From: Avena insularis
Taxonomy: Eukaryota > Streptophyta > Magnoliopsida > Poales > Poaceae
DNA length: 64,000 nucleotides
Direction of reading: 5' to 3'
NCBI GenBank assembly: GCA_023614405.1
Contig: CM042694.1
Location: 112,528,685 to 112,592,684, forward strand
The position numbers were made by a program, and so were the translations under genes. Position 1 is the stretch's first letter; each line of letters starts with the position of its first letter. Shown here in pieces: positions 30,046 to 40,930 of this stretch. Under the pieces are notes generated by a model that worked only from the letters and a program-made list of their open reading frames with translations, was not told the DNA's origin and made no database searches.

Positions 30046-32805
30046 TCGTCCTCGAGTAGGTAAGTGATAAAAAGAAAGAATAATTTTTGAGGTGACATGC
30101 ACCATCATAAACTTGATCAAAATATTTGTAAAACATTCAAAGCTGGGATCATAGTACATCAATTATAACATGAAAGACAAAGTTCTAGCAATAAGACAAA
30201 GAAACTATGATGCAACATGAAGAGGCACAAACAAAAGATTCATGAATAACAATGCTTTGCAAGACGTTTGTTTGTTTCACATAAAGAAAACATAGCATAA
30301 TGGCATTCAACTTGTCCCTCATAGAGTAGCAAATATAAATGCATAGGACACCTTCAAAGTTCATAAGAGTGACTAGATACAAATAGTTTAAAACAAGCAA
30401 TATCAAGTTATGCATCAATCAACTAGTCTTGGGATAATGCACATAGAACTAAGAATGGCCACTATGCTCTCAAAGTAAGTGCATAAAGAAAGAAGGCGGA
30501 GACTCAATATATAAGTGGACGAAAGGCCTTCATAGAAGGAAGTAGGGATTCAAGTCTCATAAAGAGCTTCCAAAAATTATGGTACTTATAGCTTTCAGCT
30601 CTCATTGCCCCTATCATAAACATCTTGAAGTGATTAAGGTTAAAGTGAACAAACTATGGTGTACATGCTTGACGAAGATAAGTTAGAAATCTCATGTCTC
30701 TTGAATACGAGGGCTGCTTCTCATGCTACTCAAGTTTAGTCACCGGTAAGTTCTTGTCATCATAAGTACATGTGTATCATAGAGAACCGCCAACGGGGTA
30801 CCCCTTGCCCGATGATACGGAAGAATCCCCATATCAAAATGACAAGGCAAGCAGACAACGAGCATCTCGACAATATTCTTATTTACCATGGGAATATGGT
30901 GCTTTTTTCTCTCTTTCCTCTTTTCATAATCTCTTTTTTTTCTTTTTCTCTTTTTTCTCAATATAGGACTCTTTTTTTATAAGAAGAATGCTTCATAGAC
31001 ATCTCATTATGGTTACGCTGCAGGTTTCCACCATGTCAGCATGGATTAGACCAATGCCCAGTGCTTTCTCTAACACATATACATAACTCCATGGACTTAC
31101 AAGCTCCCCTTTCATTTCACACCGACGACATCCATAGACAAAAGAGCATGATATCAACTAGGTACAAAGTACCCGTGCAATGTTGAAAGCGTTCCCCATG
31201 ACATCATGGTTCTGCTAATCCCGAACAAATAAGTGCAAGCATATACAACATAGACGACACAATGGTTCAAGTTTTTTAAGGGCAAGAAAAGTAAAGTGTG
31301 CCATCAAGTTCGTGAGACCTTTAATCACTAGTTTTCTCATAACAAGTTTAATTTGGAAGGTAAACAAAAACACGAATATACTTGGAATAGCATAAGCTAG
31401 TAGGTAGGTATGGTGGACTCTTTGGAATAACTTGGTTTAGGGAGTTGGATGCATGAGTGGAACTCATACTTGGTTGCGGAGGCTAGCAAAAGACTGGGAG
31501 CGACAAACTAAGAGAGCAATAATGGCCATAATCATGCAGAGCGACAAAACATCATTAATCAAAGCATAAAGTGATACTAAAAGTTTAAAACTAAAGGATC
31601 ATAAAGGCTATGGTGACTTGGGATAGTCATAACATGGTGTGAGCATGCGCCAAGTCAACCCAAATAAAGCATCAAAGGAGAATACCACAATACTATGCTT
31701 TAATATGCTAAAACAACGCATGATTCATCCAAGGCACATTAAGCAATCTCAATTGTTTATAACAAGTCATGCTACAACAAAGAATACTAAGCATAAAGCC
31801 AAACCAATATCAAGCATCATGACAAAGCATAGGCCACAGTCAAAAACAAGCTGTCTTTACCACTTAAGCATGAACTTTCCTACTCTTTTCCAATCCAAAC
31901 CAAACTATTTGAAAACCAATGTATGAAAGAGGGGGTCCAACCAATTTATTTATCAAACTAAACAAACAAAGCAAACAAAAAGCCAAAACGAAAACGAAAA
32001 ACAAGATGCTCCAAGAACAACACAACTATGCATGAAACAATAAAAATGAAGCGTTTGGAAGAAACCTGGGATTTTTATTGATGAAGAAGGGGATGCCTTG
32101 GGCATCCCCAAGCTTTGATGCTTGTACTTCTTGGATATTTCTTGGGGTGACATGCTTGGCATCCCCAAGCTTGAGCTTTAGTCCATCCTTCATCTCATTA
32201 CTCATTCCTTCCATACACCTGAAATTTTTCCTTCATACAAAACTTCACACAATCTTTATTAGCAATATTAGTGCCCTCAAGATAATAAGTCTTTAGGTTC
32301 AGTTATAACACCAATAAAACTTCCATTAAAACACTAGCTACTGTAGTACTTCCCTCAAAAAGCTCAATTCCCTGAAAGAACTCAAAAAGGAACCGACAAG
32401 AAGCAAATGCAGAAAATGGCAGAAATCTGTCAAAACACACCAGTAGGTAAAGATGAATTTTTTCAAAGACCTTCTGTTGCTCAAATAAAAAAGTTTTAAA
32501 CTAACAAAAGTTATATAACAACCTTGGGCAGAGGCACAAAAATTCACGCCTCAAAAGGACGTACAGAGATTTTATACGAATTTTTACGGTGAAGCACATA
32601 AATCTGTTTCGGGACAACAACTTTCCCAATCATTACTTCTCTCTCATTAGTGGTTACTCTTGGCACAAAAAGCAAATAAAAAGGATAAGGAGCGGTTATT
32701 ACTGAAGTGATAACTTCCAAGACTCATCTAAAACTTTTGGATTATCTCCCAATAAGTACTTTTCTTTAACGCCTTTAAGTTAGGCATAAGAAGTAAGAAA
32801 AAGAA
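30046..32805. other. Non-coding interior of the gypsy element
   Basis: AT-rich spacer without RT, integrase or long open frames. It includes a pyrimidine-rich stretch (30900-30960) and, near 32095-32175, two further copies of the AAGCTTGGGGATG motif on the minus strand. Confidence 0.6.
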
Positions 32806-33666
32806 TCAAGTGTTCTCAAATGAAGAAGCATAAAGACCAAATTTCTTGCCCTTACCTCTCTTACTTTTATTCTTAACCTTGGGAAACATATGATTATTTG
32901 GTGGAGAAGCAAGGTGCATGGTCCCCTTTCCCACATATATTATTGCTCCAAGGATTTCTAATAGGGACCTTCCAAGTGTAATTTGTCCTTTTCCTGCACA
33001 TTCAATAACAAGATAATCAGTAGAAATCATTTTCCCAAGGATCTTTGTAAACACTCCTTCAGCTATTCCAATAGGTAATATTGTAGCATTATTAGCAAGA
33101 GATATTTCTTTTCCTCATTTAGAAAGCCCCCAAAGATTCAAAGATTCATAAATATCTTTGGGAATAAGACAAAATTCAGACATGATATCACAACGAGCTT
33201 GAAAAGTTTCATTATTTATATCAATCTTTACTGTGGGGAACCACTTTGATTGTTCAGAATTTATTGGAACATAATTATGATGCTCTCTAAGCGTGTTATA
33301 ACAATCCTTTAAACTAGTAGTGCGAGTCTCAAGAGTGTTCAATCTAGCAAATATATTCATAAAGGAAGAATCAGATTTGCTAGGTAAGTTGTAAGTAAAG
33401 ATCAACTTCTTTATAGCATTAACAACATCATCCTCATTGCACTGGAGGAAATCTCCTCCCACAACAGCATCTAAAGCATATCTATAGCAAAGAGCAATTC
33501 CAAGGTAAAAACTGCTAAGGAACAAGCTTTGAGTCATTTTAGGCTCAGTTTTTCATGTAGATCAGAGATTCTAGACCAAGCTTCCTTGAAGCTCTCCTCA
33601 ATTCCTTTTTTAAAAGTGAAAATCATTTCCTCAGGTGACATAGTGATTGGAGCAAGGCTAGACATA
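32806..33666 (-). pseudogene. Gypsy gag-protease remnant
   Basis: The minus-strand frame starts near MSSLAPITMSPEEMIF (33666). It shifts frame in an A-rich run near 33605, continues as gag (FYLGIALCYRYALDAVVGG) and passes into a retropepsin-like region (VKIDINNETFQARCDIMSEF, ITLGRSLLEILGAIIYV). Only one in-frame TGA (33115-33117) separates the two long frames, which are in the same phase. The retropepsin active-site triad D[ST]G appears altered (CDIMSE). Gag forms the particle and protease matures it. The gene ends without RT, so the element is structurally non-autonomous. Confidence 0.7.
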
Positions 33667-33850
33667 ATGGCAACTTAAGATAGAAACTAATTTTTTTGTG
33701 TTTTCAATAAAGAAAGCAAACTTGTAAAACTAATTTTTTGTGTTTTTGATAAAGAAATAAGCAAACAAAGCAAAAGTAAACTAAGCAAAACAAAAATAAC
33801 AAAGTAAAGAGATTGGTTATGAGGGACTCCCCTTGTGAAGATGTCCTTGA

Positions 33851-33878
33851 CTCCCCGACAACAACGCCAGAAAAAGAG
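33851..33878 (-). promoter_or_regulatory. Primer-binding-site region of the gypsy element
   Basis: The complement reads TGGCGTTGTTGTCGGGGA. Compared with the TGGCGCCGTTGCCGGGGA usual for Athila-like elements, the differences are C-to-T, consistent with methylation-driven decay. Confidence 0.65.
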
Positions 33879-33880
33879 CT

Positions 33881-35476
33881 TGATGGCCCAAAATATATCG
33901 AGCTCGTTGGGGAACCCCAAGAGGATGGTATGATGAGCACAACAGCAAGTTTTCCCTCAGTACGAAACCAAGGTTATCAATCTAGTAGGAGCAAGGAAAT
34001 ACCCCAAAGGTGTTACTAGCTGAGCCTTGGCAGGGCGCACTACCGGTGCTAGTAGCAACGTGGAGACCTGCACAACACAACCACATAACTTTGCCCCCAA
34101 CTTGCGATGAGGTTGTCAATTTCACCGGTTTTGCTAAAAACAAAGGATTAAACGTATCGAATGGAAGGAAGTAATAGTTTGCAGAAAGTAAACACAAAGT
34201 AGTAAACATTTTGATTGTAGATTGAATGTAAAAGAAAGGACCGGGGTCCATAGTTCACTAGAGGTGGCTCTCCTTAAGATAGATAACATGCTGGGTGAAC
34301 AAATTACAGCGGGGCAATTGACAAACATCGAGAAAGCATACAAGCATATACTACTCATCTTGACTCCTTTGAGATTCGATTGGGCATTACAACATTATAC
34401 ATAGACCGCCATCCAACTGCATCTATGACTAATAATCCACCTTCAGGTTATCATCCGAACCCCCTCTAGTATTAAGTTGCAAGCAACAGATTATTGCATT
34501 ACGAATTGCGTGTAAAGTAAACAATACGATTGTTATATGAACAAAGGATTGTTGTTTTCTCCCTAGTAGCAACATCACATCTAGTACCTTAGAGATTTCT
34601 GTCAATTCCCCAGATTACCAGAGGCATGAACCCACTATCGAGCATAAATACTAACTCTTGGAGTTGCTAGCATCTACTTGGCCAAGATAGCTACTAACAA
34701 CGGAAAGCATGCAAGATCACAAATAACAAAGACATGATAGAATCAATAATCAATCTAAAATAGCATATCAATATCCATCAGATTCCCGCAAACACAACAT
34801 GCAGAATTACAAATAGATGATCTTGATCATGAATGGAGCTCACAAGATCTAGACATGAAAGCACAAAGGAGGAGAACCAGCCATCTAGCTACTACATGGA
34901 CCCGTAGTCTAGAGATGAACTACTCACGCATCACACCGGAGGCTTGCATGATGATGAAGAAGGCCTCCAGGGTGAATTCCCCTCTCCGGCAGGGTGTCGG
35001 GAAGAGCTTCAGATCCCTCCCGATCTAGGGATGGAGACGACGGCGGCTACAGACTCTTTCGTGGATTTTTGATCGGGTACTTAGGGTTTCCGTATCAGAG
35101 GCAATATATAGGCAGAAGGAGAGGCCGAGGGGGTGCCTGGGGCGGCCAGACCACCCCCTGGCGTGGGCCAGGCCTAGCCACGCGGCCAGGTGGTGTGGCC
35201 GGGCCCAAGCCCCTCTCCGTCTCGTATTCTGGCTCCAGGTGTCCCTCAGTAAAATAATGACTTTGGCTTTTGTCCCGTCCAATTCGGAGAATATTCATTT
35301 TCTGACTTCCTGGAACCAAAAATAGCAGAAAACAGGCAGCTGGCATTGTGGCTCTTGTTAATAGGTTAGTCCAAGAAATCATATGAAAAGTACTCCAAAG
35401 TGTGGACAAAACACAAGAAAGTAGATAAAACCAAGCATGGAACATCAAAAATTATAGATACATTTGCAATGTATCA
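33881..35476 (-). repeat. 5' LTR of the gypsy element
   Basis: It is 1596 bp, bounded TGATACATTG...CCATCA on the minus strand. It is adjacent to the TSD copy CTAGC at 35477-35481. Confidence 0.9.
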
Positions 35477-35496
35477 CTAGCACCCCAAGGGATCAC

Positions 35497-35660
35497 TCGT
35501 AGTCCTCATCATCGTCCTCATCCCTGTCCTCGTCCTCATCCTCAAGCTCCTCGGTGTCATCCTCCTCATCATCATCAGTGGCCGCAGAAGGAAACATGTG
35601 ACGCTCAATCTCACCATAGTTGAGCCTAGAAGAAGAGTTTCACCGAGCATATGGGGTGGG
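35497..35660 (-). pseudogene. Copia 3' acidic ORF end
   Basis: The minus-strand frame reads SRLNYGEIERHMFPSA followed by an Asp/Glu run (DDDEEDD...EDED) and ends at a stop near 35497. Acidic-tailed extra coding regions downstream of RNase H occur in SIRE/Maximus-type copia elements. The gypsy insertion lies about 20 bp beyond the stop. Its upstream part (35660-36130) has no continuous frame. Confidence 0.45.
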
Positions 35661-36139
35661 AGTAGAAGGAGTAGGGAAAGGCTTAGGATTAAGAGAACCA
35701 AACTGAGATGGTACTACACAATCAAAATTGCAAGAATCAAATCAACCAAAGGCCAAAATTAAGTGTGATTCCCATAAGAACATGAGATGAGCAAGAACAA
35801 CCAAAAAGATCCAAATAAACCCAACTCTTCTCATGGAAGTGGGCGGTGGCCGAGGCCACCTTGTTGGAGTGCATGGTATGACACTAAGAAGATATATCTT
35901 GGGTTCATGACCAATACTCATCAATAAGCTCACATATCACAAAATGATATAAAGAGAAATGATTTGAATTTCTTTCGGCATTATGGGGGGAGGGTTAGCC
36001 CAATCAATTAGGACCACACTCCCCCTATATCCATGCCCACACCTAGACCGAATAAGACTAGGATGTAAGAGTGAGTGCATGGGTAATCAAGACAAGCTCC
36101 TTTAATAAACAATATTTAGCTCATTCCTCAAGTAAAAAA

Positions 36140-36643
36140 ACCTCGCTTCATCAAGTGGCTTCGTGAAAATATCAGCAAGTTGGTTCTTTGTGCTCACAAA
36201 AGTAGATCAATATCGCCTCGAGCAACATGTTCCCGAATAAAATGATTCCGAATCTCAATGAGCTTTGTCCTTGTGTGTTGTACCGGATTGTACGCAATTT
36301 TGATTGCACTTTCATTATCGCATAAAAGAGGCACTTTGTCACAATTGACACCGTATTCCTTTGAAGTTTGCCTCATCCATAATAGCTGAGTGTAGGAACT
36401 AGCAGCAACAACATATTCAGCTTCGGCGGTGGAGAGAGATATACAATTCTGCTTTTTGGAAGACCAACAAACTAGATACCTTCCCAAGAACTGACAAGCT
36501 CCATAAGTTGATTTCCGATCATCCTTATCACCAGCCCAATCTGAATCAGTATAACCACATAGAGAGAAATTGGAGCCCTTGGGATACCATAGACCGAAAT
36601 GAGGGGAATGAACCAAATATCGGAAGATCCTCTTGACCGCCAC
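36140..36643 (-). pseudogene. Copia RNase H
   Basis: The minus-strand frame begins KRIFRYLVHSPHFGLWY and continues with GYTDSDWAGDKDDRKSTYG, SLSTAEAEYVVAASS and LLCDNESAIKIA, the copia RNase H motifs with conserved Asp, Glu and Asp. It stops at 36194, and the C-terminal segment (NLLIFSRSHLMK region) continues in another frame. It degrades the RNA strand during reverse transcription. It is separated from RT by a stop/frameshift near 36643. Confidence 0.85.
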
Positions 36644-37390
36644 TAAGTGTCACATTTTGTTTGCATCGGAGTGGCGACGCCATTAAGGTCCATCATCTTG
36701 AATCTCTTGAGAATGTCTTGGATGTATTTTGCTTGATTGATGAAGGTTCCTTCTCTAAGTTGCTTGATCTCAAATCCAAGAAAGAACCGTAACTCCCCCA
36801 TCATAGACATCTCAAACCTGTCAGTCATAAGCTTTGAAAATTCATCATTAAAAGCTTTATTAGTAGAGCCAAAGATAATATCGTCTACATATAGTTGGCA
36901 TAGGAAGATCTCCCCCTTAACCTTCTTAGTAAAAAGAGTGGGATCAATTTGCTCAACTTTGAAGCCACGGTCTAACAAAAGCTCTTTAAGGTGCTCATAC
37001 CATGCACGTGGGGCTTGTTTAAGGCCATAGAGTGCCTTATTGAGTTTGTAGACATGGTTCAGGAAGTTAGGATCCTCAAATCCCGAGGGTTGCTTTACAT
37101 ATACCAACTCATGTAGAGGACCATTAAGAAAAGCAATCTTAACATCCATTTGTTGTAATTTAAAATTATTATGAGCAGCATAAGCAAGAAGGATACAGAT
37201 GGACTCAAGACGAGCCACATGAGCATAAGTCTCGCTGAAGTCAATGCCCTCAACTTGGGAATAGCCTTGTGCCACGAGTCTTGCCTTGTTCCTCACAACA
37301 ATGCCATTCTCATCTTGCTTGTTTTTAAATATCCATTTTGTGCCGATAACATTGCGGCAATCCTTAGGCTTCTCTACTAATTTCTAGACC
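36643..37390 (-). pseudogene. Copia reverse transcriptase
   Basis: From about 37390 the frame reads [20 protein letters not shown], then [48 protein letters not shown] and the catalytic [12 protein letters not shown] (Tyr-Val-Asp-Asp). The frame is open from 37296 to a stop at 36643 (CDT stop, near the RNase H junction). The catalytic motifs are intact, but neighbouring frames are broken. RT copies element RNA into DNA inside the capsid-like particle. Confidence 0.9.
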
Positions 37391-37625
37391 TTGTTGCATT
37401 CAAAGTTATTCAACTCTTTATGCATAGCAACAACCCAGTCTGGATCCTTAAGAGCTTCAAACACTTTCTTCGGTTCTAGCATTGAGATGTGAGCTTGATG
37501 CTCACCGAAACTTGCCAACTCTCTTCTTGTGGATACCCTTCGTCGAAGATCACCTACAACTTTGTCAAGAGTGTGACCCCTTAACTCAAGGTTCCTATCT
37601 GCACGAGCTTTGCGACAAAGTTCAA

Positions 37626-38876
37626 TTAGCTTGTTGTCTCTTGGAGGAATAACTTCATCATTTGAGTCTTTGTTGGAATCATTTGTTTGGACTTGATCTG
37701 TAGCTTGATTAGCAGTGGTAGGAGATGATGAATCTTGCCCTTGAAGTTGATCAATAGCCGTGACAGGAGGCTGCTGCTCTTCAGGAGTTTTAGGGCCGGA
37801 TAATCCGGCCGTGGGTGGGGCCGGATAATCCGGCCTGGGAGAACCTGAAGCATCTTCACAAACTTGACTGGATCTTGCTCAAATTGGAGAGTGGCCGGAT
37901 AATCTGGGGTTAGCCAGAAAATCCGTCCTGGGACTTGCAGCAGATTCTTCGATATGTTCATCATTTTGGCTAGTGATGGAGGGATGGCCGGATAATCCGG
38001 TGTCGACTGGATAATCCGGCCTAGAGCATTCAGGAGCATGTTGATCTTCAGCATTTTGTGTGGATGGTGTAGAAGATTCTCCAATGGTTGGAGCATGTTG
38101 ACTTGTGTCGATGAGGGCTCCACTTGAGTAGAGCATTGTCCTTCCCAATCCGCCACAAGGGGTTCCTCAATGGGGCGGAAAAATCCCACACCCATTCTTC
38201 TTATGGCATCTTGGGGTATTTCAACATCTGCATCACAAACATCAACTTGCCCCGCACGGGAGCCATCATTTTCCTCGAACACCACACTACAAGATTCTAC
38301 AATAGTTCCAAAGAGCTTATTGTAGACTCTATAAGTGTGGGATTCGGCACCATAACCAACAAAAATGCCTTCTAAAGCCTTAGATTCAAATTTAGATAAC
38401 TGAACTCCTTTAATGAGAAAGAAACACTTACAACCAAATACCCAGAAGTAGGAGATGTTTGGCTTGTTACCAGTAAGTATTTCATATGGAGTCTTGTCCA
38501 AGATTTTGTGGAGATAGAGCCGGTTGGATGAATGGAAAGCGGTAGAGATTGCTTCAGCCCAGAAGTTATAAGGAGACTTAAATTCAGCTAGCATAGATCT
38601 GGCCATGTCCATTAAGGTCTGGTTCTTCCTCTCGGCAACACCATTTTGTTGAGGGGTGTACACAGCGGAATATTGATGCCTTATCCCCTCTTCACTTAGG
38701 AATTCATTTAAGGTGTAGTTCATGAACTCGGAGCTGTTATCGCTTCTTATTCCCAAAATAGGAACATTGTGTTGACGTTGAACCTCGTTGGCGAAGTCGA
38801 TGACCGTTTGTTGAGTCTCGCTCTTCAACTTGAAGAAATAGACCCATGTGTATCTTGAGTAATCATCAACGATCAC
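37626..38876 (-). pseudogene. Copia integrase and IN-RT linker
   Basis: The frame has VDDYSRYTWVYFFK, IRSDNSSEF (first two catalytic Asp; the usual Gly is Ser) and GVAERKNQTLMDMARSML (catalytic Glu), then KTPYEILTGNKPNISYF. The linker after about residue 230 is Pro-rich and contains repeats of GRII and PDYP, encoded by copies of the GGCCGGATAATCCGGCC palindrome also seen in the LTR. Upstream (38877-39050) a TGA interrupts the link to the zinc-binding domain. The C-terminal frame drifts before the RT. Confidence 0.85.
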
Positions 38877-39050
38877 AAATCAGTACTTCTTCCCACCAAG
38901 GCTTGCATGTGATGGAGGTCCAAAGAGATCCACATGAAGGAGCTCCAAAATCCTCTTTGACGAAATAATGGTCTTCCTTCGATGAGGTGAGTCATGCATT
39001 TTCCCTTCAACACAAGCCCTGCAAACATGATCTTTGGCAAAGTTAACATT

Positions 39051-39535
39051 TTATTTTAGTCCAAGGATGTGGCCACCTTTGTGGAGACTTTGCAAAGTTC
39101 TCATATTGACGTGGGCTAGTCGGCGATTCCATAACCAACCCGTGTCAGCCTTTCCAAAAAGACACATCGGACCTGTAGTGGTTTTCCCCGAGAAGTCCAC
39201 CACGTACAGGTCATTTTCGACATATCCCACGAATGCGACTTTTAGAGACTTGCTCCACAAGAGTACCACCAAATCAGCATCAATGAAAACTTCAAAGCCC
39301 ATCTTACCAAGGGCGTGAACTGAAAGTAAATTGTAACCGAGGGTCTCAACAAGCATGACGTCCATGAGAGAGATATCGTGAGCAACCACAACTTTCCCGA
39401 GACCCAATACCTCAGATTTTGACTTGTCACCATAGGAGACGGTTATGTGATCATGATTTGTCTGCATCTCCGTGCGGTCATATGACTTGTGCACCCGCTA
39501 TCGAGTATCCATCTAGACCCATCAGAAACATAGCC
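39051..39535 (-). pseudogene. Copia protease and pre-integrase domain
   Basis: The active-site stretch WILDSGCTSHM lies at about 39495-39530. The frame continues with VVVAHDISLMDVMLVETLGY, NLLSVHALGKMGFEV and LWNRRLAHVNMRTLQSLHKG (His-His part of the HHCC zinc finger). The following Cys pair lies in 38880-39050. The protease cleaves the polyprotein. Confidence 0.8.
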
Positions 39536-39546
39536 CTGCAAGAAAG

Positions 39547-40386
39547 TTACTTCTTGGTTTTAGGTACCCATTTTCCAACGGGTCCTTTCATGTTAGTGAC
39601 AAGGTTCTTGGGAACCAAAATAGACCAAGGAATGTAACTATCATAAGGACCTACATAACTAGCATAAACATCACCATAATAATCACAATATAACTCATAG
39701 TTAGGATTATTAGCCCCTACAAAACCATCATAGTTAGACTTGTCATTAGTGGTGGTGCTAGTCTTTGGTTGAGCAGTTTTGCTCTTCTTCTTCTTGTTGT
39801 TGTTCTTCTTCTTTGTCCTGGGAACATAACCAAGACCCTCTCTTCCATTGTTTGTCCTTTGCTTGCTAAGAACCTCATTTAGAATTTCTTTACCTTTATG
39901 TTGGGATCCCTTTACAAGTTCTTCTTGTCCACAAGAAGGAGTAGAGGTGCTGGGCATATCATACTTCTCCAATTGAGTTTGGAGCTGGTCACGAGACTCA
40001 TTTAGAGTAGAATGTTCACTCTCCAATGCCTTGTGAGCAATGCCAAGTTTCTCAAACTTCTCCGAGAGTCTAGCATGAGAAGCCCCAAGTTCAATCTTTT
40101 CCTTCTTTAGTTTCTTTACCTTAGCAAGAGCATTGTCACGTTCTTTGATGAGCTGAGCAACAACCTCTTCATGGGACTCCTCAATTGACTCGAGTCTCTC
40201 TTCTAAGGATACTCGAGCTTCCTCTTCTTCTTCCAAGGCATTCTTCAAGGAGGCTATCTCCAAGGCATCTTCTCTTTCAATTCTGCCCTTTTCTTTGAGG
40301 AGATCTTCGGATTGGGCAAGTTGACTCATAAGAGCATCAAAATGAAGTTTGTGCTCACCTTCCAAGTTAGTGAAAAAGTTGTCCAA
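39547..40386 (-). pseudogene. Copia gag, coiled-coil part
   Basis: A 279-codon frame rich in Glu/Lys/Leu heptads (EEEEEARVSLEERLESIEES region, LKKEKIELGASHARLSEKFE) predicts a long coiled coil. A Lys/Asn-rich basic stretch (KKKNNNKKKKSK) and a tail ending WVPKTKK follow. It is in the same phase as the zinc-knuckle frame upstream, separated by one in-frame stop at 40399-40401. The large coiled gag is characteristic of the SIRE/Maximus lineage. Confidence 0.8.
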
Positions 40387-40398
40387 AGCAATAACTTT

Positions 40399-40930
40399 TT
40401 ATTTTATCTTAAGACTAGTATGATCATCCATATCCATATTTATGTTAGTCTTCGGGAATGAAGAAATAGAATATGATACCTCGGACCCTCTTGCCATAAG
40501 GCAGGTGACGTTGTTGTTGATGACGTTTTCATTTGGAGAGTCGAAGAGTGATGACGGAGTAGATGTGGTGGCTATAGCAGCCACCTCACGAGTACTATCT
40601 TCATCCTCTTCATCTTCACTTGCAGAGGAATATTTTTCTTGTGCCACCAAGACAATCTTGGGTTGCTTATTGTAAGGTCCATTCTTTTTGATAAATGGCT
40701 TCTTTCGAGATGCCTTGGATTTTTCTTTAAGGATGAGCCTGCCACCATTGTCTTCTCTATTTTGATATGGACACTCAGCCACAAAGTGTAGCCTATCTCC
40801 ACAATTGTAGCATGTTCTCAGTTTTGGGCCATTCTCTCTTCTTCCACTTGACCCATTCTTGCGCTCGAGTTCCGACTTGGCCTTGGCCGGATCCTTCCAA
40901 AAGTTCCTTGCATAGAAGGCCATGTACTCA
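40399..40930 (-). pseudogene. Copia gag, zinc-knuckle part (5' truncated)
   Basis: The frame contains MAFYARNFWKDPAKAKSELE and the CCHC knuckle CYNCGDRLHFVAEC. The frame is open to 40930, where it meets the LTR of a gypsy element, so the N-terminal gag is missing. The knuckle binds element RNA. Confidence 0.85.

Larger units (their letters stand above)
28447..35476 (-). mobile_element. Complete non-autonomous gypsy (Athila/Sabrina-like) LTR retrotransposon
   Basis: Two LTRs of about 1.58-1.60 kb in direct orientation enclose a 3.86-kb interior. A perfect 5-bp target-site duplication, CTAGC, lies at 28442-28446 and 35477-35481. On the minus strand the 5' LTR (starting TGATACATTGCAAATGTATC) is followed by a primer-binding-site region like the TGGCGCCGTTGCCGGGGA of Athila-type elements. 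The 3' LTR is preceded by AAGCTTGGGGATGT, the usual polypurine tract of this group. The interior encodes only a broken gag-protease; there is no RT, RNase H or integrase, so it depended on a partner element. It inserted into the older copia element. Confidence 0.93.
26655..40930 (-). mobile_element. Ty1-copia (SIRE/Maximus-like) retrotransposon, 5' end lost, interrupted by gypsy insertion
   Basis: On the minus strand the order is gag (zinc knuckle, then coiled coil), protease, integrase, RT, RNase H, a 3' acidic ORF, polypurine tract and 3' LTR. This is the copia order (integrase before RT). The large coiled-coil gag and extra 3' coding region point to the SIRE/Maximus lineage. A gypsy element with its own TSD (CTAGC) splits the region between the acidic ORF and the polypurine tract. 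The 5' LTR and the N-terminal gag are missing, cut at about 40930 by a second gypsy LTR. Every coding part has stops or frameshifts. Confidence 0.85.

Noticed and set aside
35477..35701. Met/Leu/Arg-rich 74-codon minus-strand ORF as a membrane protein
   Set aside because: It is the alternative frame of the Asp/Glu-rich copia tail, so its composition is forced by GAT/GAG repeats.
36737..38375. Plus-strand ORFs across the copia pol
   Set aside because: They are antisense shadows of the recognised minus-strand RT and integrase frames.
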